A stretch of DNA of 64,000 nt, from contig SCHM01000002.1 in assembly GCA_004123355.1 (NCBI GenBank), positions 9,831,569-9,895,568 of the forward strand. Direction: 5' to 3'. Each line of letters starts with the position of its first letter. Position 1 is the first letter of the stretch. Origin of the DNA: Amphirosellinia nigrospora (taxonomy: Eukaryota; Ascomycota; Sordariomycetes; Xylariales; Xylariaceae). Below are positions 34,018 through 45,029 of the stretch, one piece after another. Position numbers and translations under genes: made by a program. Under the pieces are notes generated by a model. It worked only from the letters and a program-made list of their open reading frames with translations, searched no databases and was not told the DNA's origin.

Positions 34018-35996
34018 ATGATGCCCAACATGATGATCCCCAGGGCAGTTATTGCCCCGCGCAGCCGTGCGCTGTCGCCCGGGGCCATTGCAGGTGCCGT
34101 CATCGGCAGCCTGGTGGGAGGCGGCTTTTTGCTGTTAATCCTGGGGTTTGTCTACTTTCGTTATAGGCGAAAAACCAGGATAGGCCAGGCGGAAGAGGCA
34201 TTGCCCGTCTCCGAGGCATCCAATCAACGCCATTCCGCCTCGTTGCCCGGGTCAGGCTTTTCCCAACAGAAGACAGACGGCATACACACTAGGGATAACC
34301 CGTCTGCTAAAGATGGAAAGTCTAACGGCACTGCTTCAGCGTTTGCCACACAAAGATCGCCGGTATCGCCTTATGGGGAGGATTGGATAAGAAACAATCA
34401 ATTTTACATCCAGCAACCCCTCGGCCACGATACACTACCGCAGGACATTGATTTCTCGCTGCCTGCGCGTCAACAAACCTTTCCCATTGCGGCCGAGCAG
34501 GCGACAACCACACCCTTGGGTCATGCGTCGACGGCACCTGAAGCTGCCAACTCTAGTTATTATGACACAAGAATATCTATGGACTCGGACCCTGTTCAGG
34601 CCATCACGCCTCCTTCGACCCAGATGAATGAGATGTACAAGGCGCAACTAAGGGAGGCGGAAGAACGTCGTAGAAGCAGTTCTCTTCACAAACGAATCTG
34701 GAATACTATAACGCGGCAATCGACACGTAACTCCAAAGGCACAGTGGGTGACGGCACACATTCTTCATTATCTCAACAGCATTTTGGAGAAGGATCTACA
34801 GAGCATACTGTGCCGATAAAGCAAGAGCCTGGTCAAGAACCGGCCGGAAGAGTGGATTGGCAAGGTATCGCTAGCTACTATGTTGAAGAGCCAGAACAGA
34901 TTGGTGGTGAAAATACATCGACTCTGCCTGACTTTGGACACGAAGGCGAATACCCTCCGCAACTGCAAAATGGAAGAAATGAACGACAAACCCAAGATTC
35001 TCAGTATGGAGGTTTTCCAAGTCGCATAGATTCGATGCCTCGGCAGACAACAGAGAGTGACCCTGCGCTTCCATCATCTGTTATAACGAGTGGCTCCACT
35101 TCTGGGTTGCCTCTCGCAACTCAGCCACAAAGTTCAAGTGAACAACGAGAACGTCTTAAGAGCCCCGATATCCCAGAACCTATGGTCATTGACGGCCTCC
35201 AACCAGAGACCAATGGCCATTCACCCTTTAGAGCATCACATTCTCCTCAACTGTCCCCGGATTCATTCACCATCAATCCCATGGCCATCTTGCACCCCAC
35301 CAACCCTGCGGAACAGGCAGCCTATACTACATACCAGATCAAACACTCTGTATCACCACCCGCTATGTCGCCGCCTGCTCCCGAGATCACTATGCAACAG
35401 CCGACACAAGAAGGCACTGCAGACTATTCACCTCCTAAGGGCAATGACTTCGCCGACATGTACCTCGACCTCCCTGATGATGATGATTACCGTCGGTCTA
35501 TTGATTCGTACGAGTACCCTTCAACCCCTGGGCAGAGCTCGACCGCCGGGTCGAGTGGAAGGACGCCCGACACTCGGCCCACAGCCTCCCATCACCGTTC
35601 CCTGCTATCCCCGAACATGGCCAACTAAAGCCTGACCCTGGTATATCACCTAGTTCATCGAAACCTTCACCTCAACCAAGTCCGTTAGCGTGTCCAGAGT
35701 GTGGCCGAGAATTCGATCAGATCCACAAGCTCAACCACCATAAGCGCTATCATGATCGCGCTCACGAGTGCACATATCCGGGTTGTGACAGAAAATTTGG
35801 CACCAGAACACATCTCGATCGCCATATCAATGACAGACATTTAAAGCTCAAGGCATACCATTGTACGGAGCCTACCTGTCAATGGTTCAAAGGTGGTAAA
35901 TCTTTCCCTCGGAAGGACAATTGGCGGCGGCATATGATCAAGAAACACGGGTCCACGCCGCAGGACTTTGAGAATATGGAGCTATCATTTGGGTGA
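34018..35996 (+). CDS. C2H2 zinc-finger protein with an N-terminal membrane anchor (one frame break)
   Basis: The first ATG gives a short Met-rich head, then a strong hydrophobic segment at residues about 22-47 (GAIAGAVIGSLVGGGFLLLI...), immediately followed by RYRRK. By the positive-inside rule this predicts N-terminus outside or lumenal and the long C-terminal part in the cytosol. About 480 Ser/Pro/Gln-rich disordered residues follow, with acidic patches (DMYLDLPDDDDYRRS). The frame stops at 35628. In the overlapping frame, from about 35585, the same kind of Ser/Pro-rich sequence leads into three C2H2 fingers: C-x2-C-x12-H-x3-H (CPECGREF...), C-x4-C-x12-H-x4-H (CTYPGCDRKF...), and a third with a longer loop, C-x4-C-x17-H-x4-H (CTEPTCQWF...RRHMIKKH). 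It ends MELSFG with TGA at 35994-35996. I infer one gene with a single-base break between about 35520 and 35620. The alternative is a TM protein next to a separate finger gene; no start codon or promoter for the latter is evident. Confidence 0.65.
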
Positions 35997-37559
35997 CGAT
36001 AAGCTATAGCTGGTCGCTTTTCCTTGTACGACATGGTGCTCTGGGGTTCAAAAAAGGATTTGGATATGAAAGCGTACATTAAACGGAAGTCGGTATTGGT
36101 TTCGTCCGGAATCTTTCACGCCACTCCCTACGTGGTACTTCGGCATGTTGAAGCCTTCTTGGCATCTTTCGATCATTTTCACCTTAAGTTTCGTCAACTG
36201 TAAAGCGGTATTGGGAAGCAAGCGATTGATTTATGGTTTTATAAATAATGGCATTGGGAACCGGCGGCAAGGATTTGCATGGGACCTCGTTTCGCTTGAG
36301 GAACTATTTTATATGTTAGTCTTGTCAAAAGAGCTCGACCACTTGGTGAGGCGCTTATGTATTCGAATATTCACGCACAATTTAGCCCAGTATCTTTCTG
36401 GGCATAATATTCCACTTGCTATTCGTGTTAAGTCGTGGCTTGATGCTGGTGAATAGAATTGTTGGGGTTGTGGCTGTGTAATAGGCTGATAACTACCAAG
36501 TAGCCAACCCATCTGTTGAGATATCATCGGTAGAAGTTATAATATTTAATCAAAGTTACCCACGTCCCTTATATACACCTCGGTATACTAGGAGGTCACA
36601 TGGCTTATGAATAAATGTTTGGTCTTAGTTCGATATTTATTTTCTACTACCCAAGCTACTCTACACCTTTCGGAATCTCACCGTCATAGCTAAGCACCCA
36701 ACAAAGACTAGCTGAGTCTGATGCACGTACAACAGTTGTTATTATAAGTTATATATGATTTATGGAATTAGTTAATAGTGAATTCTATCGGAACGCAAGG
36801 GACTGGCGCCGGGTTAGAGAGCTGTGCTGGGGCTGTGAGCTACCCTTGCTTTATTTACACATCACGATCTCCAAATATAAGTTCTCGAATCAAGTCGATT
36901 AAATTCGCCTCGCAAGTTCCTCTGGCCTGGGTACGCCAAGATGCAATGAAATCTTGGGTATCGATGTTCTCGTAGCGAAGTTGTGACCCTCTCCAATGTG
37001 GAGTTTAGCTGGGGTACCGTCTCGTCTCGGAATGGTTTCAACGCACACTGCGACCTCATTCATATGTGTGCAAGCCATACTCCAACGACGCTATTGAAAG
37101 ATGATATTTGGATATTGATGATCAAAAGCACAGTTGACGAAGAAAAGACTGAAAACCTGAATGATAGGGCTTCTTCGCCAATTATGACATCATCAGTGGT
37201 TGGCTACGAGTGTTCACCTCTCCTCAATTCAGAACCTGGGGTTTGAAACGATGATTGTATGGGATGCTCGAGAGGCAAAACACCCTCGTGACGCTCCAAA
37301 TTCTTAGACTCCTCCCTGCATGGGGTAAGCTTGCAAATAGCAATAAAGATCTATTTTTTCTTTAATACTCCTTACTTTTGAATATTTCTCAATTCCTAAT
37401 TCTCAATATCTATTTTCCCTCATCTCCAGCCCTTGACGGGCTCATTTTCGTTTCACCCATCAGCAGCTAGTCTGCCCACCGTTTCCAAGCCGTTTACTAT
37501 ACTTGTAATATTAATTATCTCACACAAATATATATATATATATATATTCGCCCGAGTGT
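35997..37559. other. Intergenic region
   Basis: AT-rich, no supported gene. A (TA)n run lies at about 37528-37548, just upstream of the next gene's start. Confidence 0.5.
37528..37548 (+). repeat. (TA)n microsatellite
   Basis: About ten TA dinucleotides, ending 12 bp before the proposed start codon of the secreted protein gene, so it probably lies in the 5' UTR. Confidence 0.8.
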
Positions 37560-38792
37560 ATGAATCGACGCACGATGTTGACTCTCCGCTCCGTTCTTCT
37601 CGTGTGCCTCTCCCTGCACCTTGTCGAGGCAGCGCCGCGAAATCGAAATGGGAACGGAAACGGGCGGAACGGGGCTTCGCAGGGACAGCAGCAGCGCTTG
37701 ACGGCGCAGGAACAAGCCGATCAGATTCCCCAAGGGCTTTCGGTGGCTACGGATGGCAGCACTATCTTAGATGCCACGGCACAAGTGAAGTGAGAACAGT
37801 CTTTGGACCCGAGCTCTAAGAGCAATTGGCAGTCAGATAAACATGAGTCGAGAGGGCTGACATCTAACCTGCACAGCGGCCAAGCACTCCGCTTCAAAGT
37901 CTCGGCGCCGGCAGACCAGTTCACGACCGACACGGGATCACGGGGGCCGGGCAAGCCGCAGGCGCGGCGGGGCCGCTGGGCGTCAACGTGCTACTCCACG
38001 GCGACGGGGGCCAGTCCTTCTTCGACTTCCCGAACCAGGCGGTGCAGAACAACTTCGCGGGCGTCGCCCTGCTCGCGCCGGACCCGAACCTGTTCTGGGG
38101 CGTGGCAGCGGGCTCGAGCGCACCGACGGCGCCGCGCACGCGCAGATCGTCAACGACTTCGTCCAGCAGATCCTGCCGCAGGTCATGGCGTTCGATAACA
38201 ACAGCGTCAGCTTCACGGGCGTGAGCGGCGGCTCGCTGCTCCTGTCCGGTTTTTTCATGCCGGCGTTCATGCAGAACTTCGCCTCGCCTGCCGCTGCGGC
38301 GGCGGCTACTACTGCGGCTCGTTCTATGGTTCGCGGTCGTCTCGCGCTGTCGAGTAGAGCCGCCAACGCCACGGCGGCAGGGCAAAAGACGAGCCAGGTC
38401 CTGCTCAACTGCGGCGCCCTGGCGCCCCAGGTCGCCGTGTCTGCCGACGCGGCGGCCGCGTTGGCGAACACGCGCGTCCACTTCCAGTCGACGCAGGACG
38501 ACCTCGCCGAGCTGCAAGTCTCCATCCCGAGGCGGTCGTGGCGTTTGAACAGGTCGTGTCGGACGCCGGGTTGACGGCGAAGCAGATCGCGGCGCTGCAG
38601 ACGGTGGACAACTCTCCCAACGGTGGACACTGCGAGTTCGACGAGAAGGACTTCGTCTCGGGCGTCCAGCTCATGGCCGACTCATTCTCGGCCGTCGTTC
38701 AGGGCGGTGATGGACTGCTGGCTGGCACGAATGTCAATGTGTTGAATCCAGTGCCGGGAAATGAGAAGCTTGTCTTCTCGGGCGCTTCTTAG
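37560..38792 (+). CDS. Secreted alpha/beta-hydrolase-like fungal protein (several frame breaks)
   Basis: A signal peptide is clear (MLTLRSVLLVCLSLHLVEAA, from the second in-frame ATG at 37575; the first ATG is 37560). An Asn/Gly/Gln-rich linker follows. An intron at 37790-37876 (GTGAGA donor, GCACAG acceptor) joins ATAQVN to GQALRFKVSAPADQFTTDT. Downstream blocks: GVNVLLHGDGGQSFFDFPNQ, GVALLAPDPNLFWG, AHAQIVNDFVQQILPQVMAF, the nucleophile-elbow-like FTGVSGGSLLLSGFFMPAFM (G-x-S-G-G-S), and DNSPNGGHCEFDEKDFV near the end. Together these indicate an esterase/lipase-like fold, with HG near the first strand as a possible oxyanion element. Related fungal proteins are widespread, and some are mislabelled 'cyclin-like F-box'. 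Frame breaks occur near 37930-37985, 38115, 38300-38390 and 38525. The enzymatic activity is unknown. Confidence 0.75.
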
Positions 38793-39167
38793 TCGCGAGG
38801 GGAACGTCTACTTCGTAGAAATAGCTCCTGTGAAAAGGGGCTTTAGTATAAGGAAAGAACATAAGAGTAGTAAGCATTTTACTGCTACCTGTAGGTACAA
38901 GGTGGAGAAACCAGATATAAGACAATTATTTGACATGCTCTCTCAGCTGCTTCTATTACATGAGGGATCCCATAAACAGCGAAACAGCGGCGGGTTAATA
39001 TAAGAATTTTCACATTAATAAACCTCTTTTTGTCATGATACATATGTTATATGAAGAGAATATGGCGCGTATGCTCAAGTTAGAATGCTTTATTACTTTA
39101 AGATAGCTAGTTGATAGAAATTAGTTCCGATGATCGTATATGCATACGACCCAGACCTGGGAAGTGC
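38793..39167. other. Convergent intergenic region
   Basis: AT-rich 3' flanks between two converging genes. No coding signal. Confidence 0.5.
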
Positions 39168-42115
39168 CTAGCTACTTAGAATACGCAAGAACCATGTAAC
39201 CTCCTTCTCGTTCTCTAGTTCTACTATCAGCTTCTCAATCTTCTCACACCGCGGAGCGTCGTGATCGCCGAGCGCTTGGTTCCAATTCATCTCTAACCAA
39301 TCGCTCATTTCCGCCTCAGACAACACGTCCCCATTCCCAGCGAGCAAAGAGACCACAGCCTTAATCACCCCAATGCCTCGCTTCTCTTGAGGTCAGACGA
39401 AAGTCCGAAATGAAAGCGTCTAACGAGTTCGCTCCCACTTGCCAGGTCCGCAAGGTCCTTTCGTCCCTTCTTGTGAAAGCACTCTGCCAGAAACTTGTCA
39501 TCCGCACTAAGCCCAGTGGACGAACCCTTGGGGCAATACAAGTTGTTTGGGTCGGCGGTGAGGATGGATGGACCGAAGGCCTCGCACGCCGGGACGAGAC
39601 GTGCAAATTGCCAGTCGATGATGGCTGTGATGGTGTAGTTTTCGTCAACGAGGATGTGATCGCCCTTGTCGTCGACGTGCTTGAGGAAGAACGCCTCATT
39701 CCCAATACACGAGGATGCGTTCGTAGCAGCTAGAGCAGGGCTAGCTCTGTCTCTTAAAAGCCGATAGAAGAGGAACGCTTCTTTCGGATATTCTGGATAG
39801 AGCTGCCCGTCGGCAACGAGATCTAAGTGAAGCTCTGCGATGGAAGTGAAATATTCGAGGGATTTGGGGAATGGCCCGTATCTTCCCAATGATATGAAAC
39901 GATTGCTGGCGATAGCACTCTCTCTTATTCCTCCTTTGTGGGGGATGAGTGAACAGGCCTGTGTACTAGTAAAATGACTCATCTTGATGAGAATATCGGC
40001 ATATTGGTCGTAAACGAGCGACTTCTGCTCAGCGGTTGCTTGGTAGGCGTAGAATGGTTTACCCGGCATGGCGTCTTCGAGTATGTAGCTCACTCCAACC
40101 AGATTATTCGAGTCAGAAGAAAGCCCGTATCCATGAGCTCTAGGAGCGGGAATGCCGATATCCTCCAAGGTCTTTAGAGTTGCGTACTCGCTCTCGACTA
40201 GATAGTCGACAACATCTAGCGGTGTGTCGCCGAAAGCCGTAGTCCGAGGAATCCGAGCAAGCCACTTGACTCCATCGTCAAAGACAATCCAGCCGTGGTA
40301 ATTAGCACAGCCCATGACGGCCTCATCTCCTATGTGCTTACCAGGAAGGAATTCGCATTGTTTGTCCTCGCGAAGGGAGCTAGCTACGCGAATGAGTTCG
40401 GGGACATTTACTTGGGCGAGAAGCGCCTCGACTTCCGTATTGATACCTTTCTCCCAGGCAGCATCATCAAGCTTAGCCCAGTTAGTCAGCATAACGGCGG
40501 CCCAGGCAATACTCTATTTAACTCTGGAATACTCACATCTCTTATCGATAGGCATTTATGATATCGAGGAAGAAGGTGTATAGCACATAGATGGTTCATG
40601 CAGGTTGAACAACTTCTGCCGCGGACGGATGGGCGATCACAGCCTAGCATAGAGCAACTTGCAAAGCGAGGAACTTTCGACTTCGGTACTGTATCACCAT
40701 TTAGGCGAAGTGGCATATTTTTCAACGACAATTGGGACAGATTGCATAGTTGAAGATCATCCGTCCACTCGCTTAGATTGGTTTCTAGCCATTGTTGCTG
40801 TTCAGGCACAGTACCTTCGAAGGTAGCCACCAGGGTTCGAAAGAGGTTGAAAGCCTCACTCTTTGTAGGACCAAGACCTATCCCTGGACCGAAGAGGAAC
40901 CGTCGCATTTCGTCGGATTGAAAGTAGCAATAGGGTGCGCCGCAACGGCGGAGTTCTTGGCCCAAGGCCTTGTCCTCTCCACTCAGCCCCGGGTTTCCAT
41001 TGAAAAGGTCTATGGTGTTTGCAGACACAAGCGAGGGCCCAAACGCCTCGTATGCTGGAACCGTCCTTGCAAAAGTCCAGTCGATTATACCGGTGATTTG
41101 TAAGTCATCGTCCACGAGAATGTGACCTCCTTCGTCGTCCATGTGCTTGAGAAAGAATGGTCCCGAGTGGAGGTTCTGCCATTTCTTAAACCAACGGCCT
41201 GCTTTAACCTGATCTTCTAAGAACTTGAACATAATATACGCGTCAATTGAAAAATCTGAAAAGAGCTGATCGTCGGCGACAAGTTCGAGATACGCTTTAG
41301 TCCAGGAGCTGAGGTATTCATTCGCATTTTCATATGGCCCTATGCAAGGCAGCGATCCAGTTCTGTCGCTCGCTATAGGTCCTATCTTCACAGCCTCATT
41401 CAGGCCAAACTGCAAGGAGCCTATCTTGTCGAAAGGATGTTTTCCCAATTTGCAGAGTACATCGGCCCACTGGCAGAATACTTTCGACTTCTGTCCCGGC
41501 GAAGCTGCCTCGGAATTAAATGGGTGACCAGGCATCCTGTCAATGATCATATATGCGACGCCTACTTCATTATGGGGATCACCACGTAGTCCAAAACCGT
41601 GAAGCCGTGGCGTAGGTAGGTCAAGAGACTCTAGCCATCGAAGAGTCGCACACTCGCTCATCAATATTCGGCTACTCAGCTCATCGTCAAAAGACGTGTG
41701 GTTCTTTCGAGGTATCCGAGCAAGCCAAGCAGTGCCGTCTTCGAACAGAAGTTGAAAGTGAATATACATGCCGCCCATGCGATGGCGTTCCAGAGGGTCT
41801 TGGTCATCTAGACGGCACTCCAGGCCGCCCGAAAGCTCTTTTGCACGCTGAAGAAGGGCCATACGATCGATCTTCTTGCTGAGAGTAGCCAACTCTTTCG
41901 TCTGGTTCGCTAACCTGGCGTCATCGTCAAGAGGCTTTTTCTGTAACAACTTGAGTACATATCCACGGGTTGGGTTGGTATCTTACTTCACATAGATGCA
42001 GCACAGAGTTCACATGTGTTGCGCAATACATAGATTCGCATCGCTCGCAACTACCGACATCGATTGCAGCAGCATTTGGGCACCTTGCGATGGCGCAGTC
42101 CCAAAATCGTGCCAT
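39168..42115 (-). CDS. Tandem-module protein: (AN1-like zinc finger + APH-type kinase) x 2
   Basis: The first in-frame ATG is at 42115. Exon 1 (41987-42115, 43 codons) is one zinc finger, C7-x4-C-x10-C-x2-C-x4-C-x2-H-x5-H-x-C42. An intron at 41941-41986 (GTAAGA, TTACAG) joins it in phase 0 to exon 2 (40537-41940, 468 codons). Exon 2 is an aminoglycoside-phosphotransferase-type kinase with TAWLARIPR, HMDDEGGH (residues 309-316) and TGIIDW (D330), then a second finger at residues 472-506, C-x4-C-x9-C-x2-C-x4-C-x2-H-x5-H-x-C. A stop follows at 40486 if translation reads through, but a GTGAGT at 40536, a CTGACTAAC branch point and a TAAG acceptor at 40472 define a 65-bp intron, also phase 0. It leads to exon 3, a second kinase with VKWLARIPR, HVDDKGDH (776-783) and TAIIDW (D797). 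Exon 3 is broken at the C4 run 39368-39371 and ends at 39168. Total about 945 residues. The finger spacing matches AN1 except for the first pair (x4, not x2). Substrate unknown. The alternative is two adjacent genes. Confidence 0.75.
40472..40536 (-). other. Predicted intron joining the two finger-kinase modules
   Basis: GTGAGT donor at 40536, CTGACTAAC branch point and TAAG acceptor at 40472; 65 bp, phase 0. It lies five codons after the last Cys of the second finger, and the first intron (41941-41986) lies one codon after the last Cys of the first finger. Its use decides whether this is one gene or two. Confidence 0.65.
41941..41986 (-). other. First intron of the finger-kinase gene
   Basis: 46-bp intron, GTAAGA donor at 41986, ACAG acceptor at 41941, phase 0. 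It joins the first zinc finger to the first kinase domain. Confidence 0.75.
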
Positions 42116-42761
42116 GGCTTTGGTGAATTCAGTAGGCTCTTCGATTCTAATCACGGGTTGTTAGAACAAGAGGGATAGAGTGTGGCTTGTATTAGGGAAA
42201 ACAAAAGCACGTAGGCTTGCTATTGGTTAGGTACTAAGACTGTTGCTGATAACGGGACTGCGGATAATCTATAGGTCACACATTAACTCAACCAATTACG
42301 ATGCGTACTTAGGTAGAGTTGTGTTCCAAGAGCCGTGGACCAAAGTCATTTGTCTAATCACCAATTATTGTACAGCTGGTTTGAGCGTTGTAAGCTATCG
42401 GGCTTGCTCAATGCTCCTGACATGAAATTAGTCAATGGCTCGTTCTACTTTATTGATTAGACCAAGTTCTGTTATTCGTCATACAGTAGCTGAGGGAGGG
42501 TTCAAGAATCGCGGTCAGGTGGTGTCAGGAATCCGTGCTTGAGGTGTGCATGAAGGTCTCTCGAACCATCTCCGTAATCTATCCGACTATACACGAATCT
42601 TCCTCGTATACGTCTGTGTATACATGCTTTGTGACACGTGGTGCTCTACTGCTACAAAGACCAGCACATATCCCGCAAGTCTGGTCAGTGTTGTCTCTTC
42701 ATCTCATCTCATATCACTGCTACAACTTACTGCTATCAACACGTACTTCTACAGCATCAAA
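42116..42761. other. Divergent intergenic region
   Basis: About 645 bp between the finger-kinase gene (minus) and the small Cys/His ORF (plus). No coding signal. It could serve as a shared promoter. Confidence 0.45.
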
Positions 42762-42978
42762 ATGTGCACTGCCAGCGGCAACAAGACTATGCCTTTTACC
42801 AATGAAGCCAAAGGACCTGAAGAAACTCTAGTTGACAACACCACTTATAGCATGCGTTGCTGCGTCGAAGGTTGCGGGACGTGGGCTTTGGCTGGATCGC
42901 GATTCTGCGCCGCCCGTATGTACATCTATCTTAGTAATCTGTCGATGTGCTAAAAAGCAGTATCTAGATAAGAAGTGA
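42762..42978 (+). CDS. Small Cys/His-containing protein, about 54 residues
   Basis: The ATG at 42762 has a good context (CAAAATG). Exon 1 (42762-42915) ends in a GTATGT donor. A 52-bp intron with a GCTAAA branch-like sequence ends TATCTAG at 42967. Exon 2 adds three codons and TGA (42976-42978). The predicted tail carries C-x4-C-x10-C-x2-H (RCCVEGCGTWALAGSRFCAA then H), one possible zinc site. The motif resembles half of the fingers in the adjacent divergent kinase gene. It may be a genuine micro-protein, or the 5' remnant of a larger finger protein whose rest has decayed. I cannot tell which. Confidence 0.4.
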
Positions 42979-45029
42979 ACTCCCAACTTTACGACCCCTA
43001 GTAGGCCTGTTTTTACCACAATACTGATGCTGGGTTAAAGCTGTGTTGGTGGCTGAGTGGTTCTTTGGATAACTTGGTCAAGGGAAATCTACGAAGAAAC
43101 GCTCTTACTATATGTATGGTGATATCAAGTTTGAAATATTGGTCTGAGCTAAAATTCGAAGAAAAGTCATGATTGATCAAGGCTGGACGTGCCGCGGGGT
43201 TTACTAGATCTTACTTCCTCCATTGATAATAGAGAAGTGAAGGACTAAGCATAATTTGACACTAAAAACTTGTGTAATTGATCTAAGTGTACGTGATGGC
43301 GACCTATGAAACTTGAAATTTCGTAGTCGAGGTGCTATGAAACCGTGAAATTTGGTGTGCGGGTCACTGCTGTCACCTTCATATTATCCTAAGAACGCTC
43401 TATTTAGTGTTTTCGCCTAACGGGTTTTGTTATCAACCCAATAGATTTGAAATATCACCTAATTTATATGGTACATCTCCGGCTGCATTGTCGTAGACAG
43501 GGATTGGCCCCTTTGGACTAACCAGAAAACAAACCAGTTGTCCAATACCGTCTTATGTGACTATATGACTATACATATAGAAGCTCTTTGCCTGACCAGT
43601 ATGTCTAGATCCCCGCTCATGATAGCTTGATCCATCGCTCCGGGCGGGCTCAGAAGATTAAGTAACACACGTGTAAGCTCGGGAGATGAAGTCTCATACA
43701 AAGTTCCAGACTCATATAGCCAGATACAAGATATACAAAATTCAGTGCTCAAGTCTCGGGTGTAATTGAATTTCAGCTATATGAATACGAGTAACAGACA
43801 CCTTGTTAGGCACGCCGCTTTGGCAATACTATCGCCGCCTTCGTAGATCGCTAGTACTGTCTCGCTGGGACTGGCAAAGGGTCTGGGATTTGTGTATATA
43901 GCTGGGAGTAGCCCATGGATGGTATTAGGGCCCTCGCGCAACCATAGATGTCATACTGTACACACTATGGGTGACACCTCGACCTTAACATGGCTTCACG
44001 ATTGGTGAGTATGACTTCACATGTCGCTAAATAAGTGGGAGACGGGAGACTAGCTTAGGACGCAAGGGATTTTAGGCTCTTTGCGTGACAACAATTATCA
44101 TATTATACTCATACCTAGAGATCCTGATAGGTGTAATAACGTAGCTTGTTGTGGTTACCAAAGTCTGAGCCCTGACCTGCAAGTATGTTGGGCCAGCACT
44201 GGACTGCACCAGTCTCCGGGTTACTAATACGTAAGCGATTTGCGGACGGGTAGGGGGTATCGATATATAGATAATTAGTCAAGGAAACGTAAAGTCGGAA
44301 CCTAGGGCCTTATCTTGACAAGATATATAGAGTCGAATTGCCATTTTGAAGCGTCAAAACCCGTAGAATAGCATATTTAGCTAACTATCTCAAGTCTTCG
44401 TCCCTATTAAGTACGTATGATACATGTTTTGCCAGCGAGCCTTACCCCCCGATACGGAGAGTCGAACTTGACTTGTTGAGGGAAAGTCACGTAGCGGTAC
44501 GTGGTAAGTAGGCTTTGGTTCGAGGCTGAAAATTATATTTCATTGCTTTGCATATACGCAGGTATCTAGGTAGTGATCAATACTCGTATGTATCTTTTGA
44601 AGGTGCTCGAGTTTTAACTCTGCCCGTATAACAAGAGTTTTGCATCAGCGATCCTCAAGAGGTTCTACCTGGTTAGTTGAGAGCATTATCCGCCTAAGAA
44701 GACAAGGCAAACAATTTGAACGATCAGATATGTAAGGAGTATGTATAATTCGGCACTAATAATCGGCCTGGAAAGAACTCTTTCTCTCTCTTGTTTATCT
44801 ATACCTAACCTATAAAATGCTTATCGCTGAATGCGTGGGTGGCGATATTCCTTGAAACCCAAACTCCCAAAATGCCATGAATGATCCTCGGCTAACCTAT
44901 ACCTGCCCATTATATAATCCGAGAAACCGATAAGAGAGCGGCGGTGGATAAAATGCAGATATACTCGTCCACCCAACGGGGAGTTATATAACCCAAACAA
45001 GTAGTCGTCATAACAATGTCCAATCTACT
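42979..45029. other. Intergenic region, no supported gene
   Basis: Only very short ORFs; AT-rich. No domain, repeat or mobile element recognised. Confidence 0.55.

Noticed and set aside
33554-34021. 155-codon ORF before the membrane-C2H2 gene, considered as an upstream exon with a signal peptide
   Set aside because: It contains no signal peptide or domain, is in a different frame, and no splice pair links it; more likely 5' leader.
40486-40492. Overlapping stop and start suggesting two separate kinase genes
   Set aside because: A 65-bp intron with strong signals spans the overlap in phase, and the equivalent intron exists after the first finger. Kept as one gene at moderate confidence, with the alternative noted.
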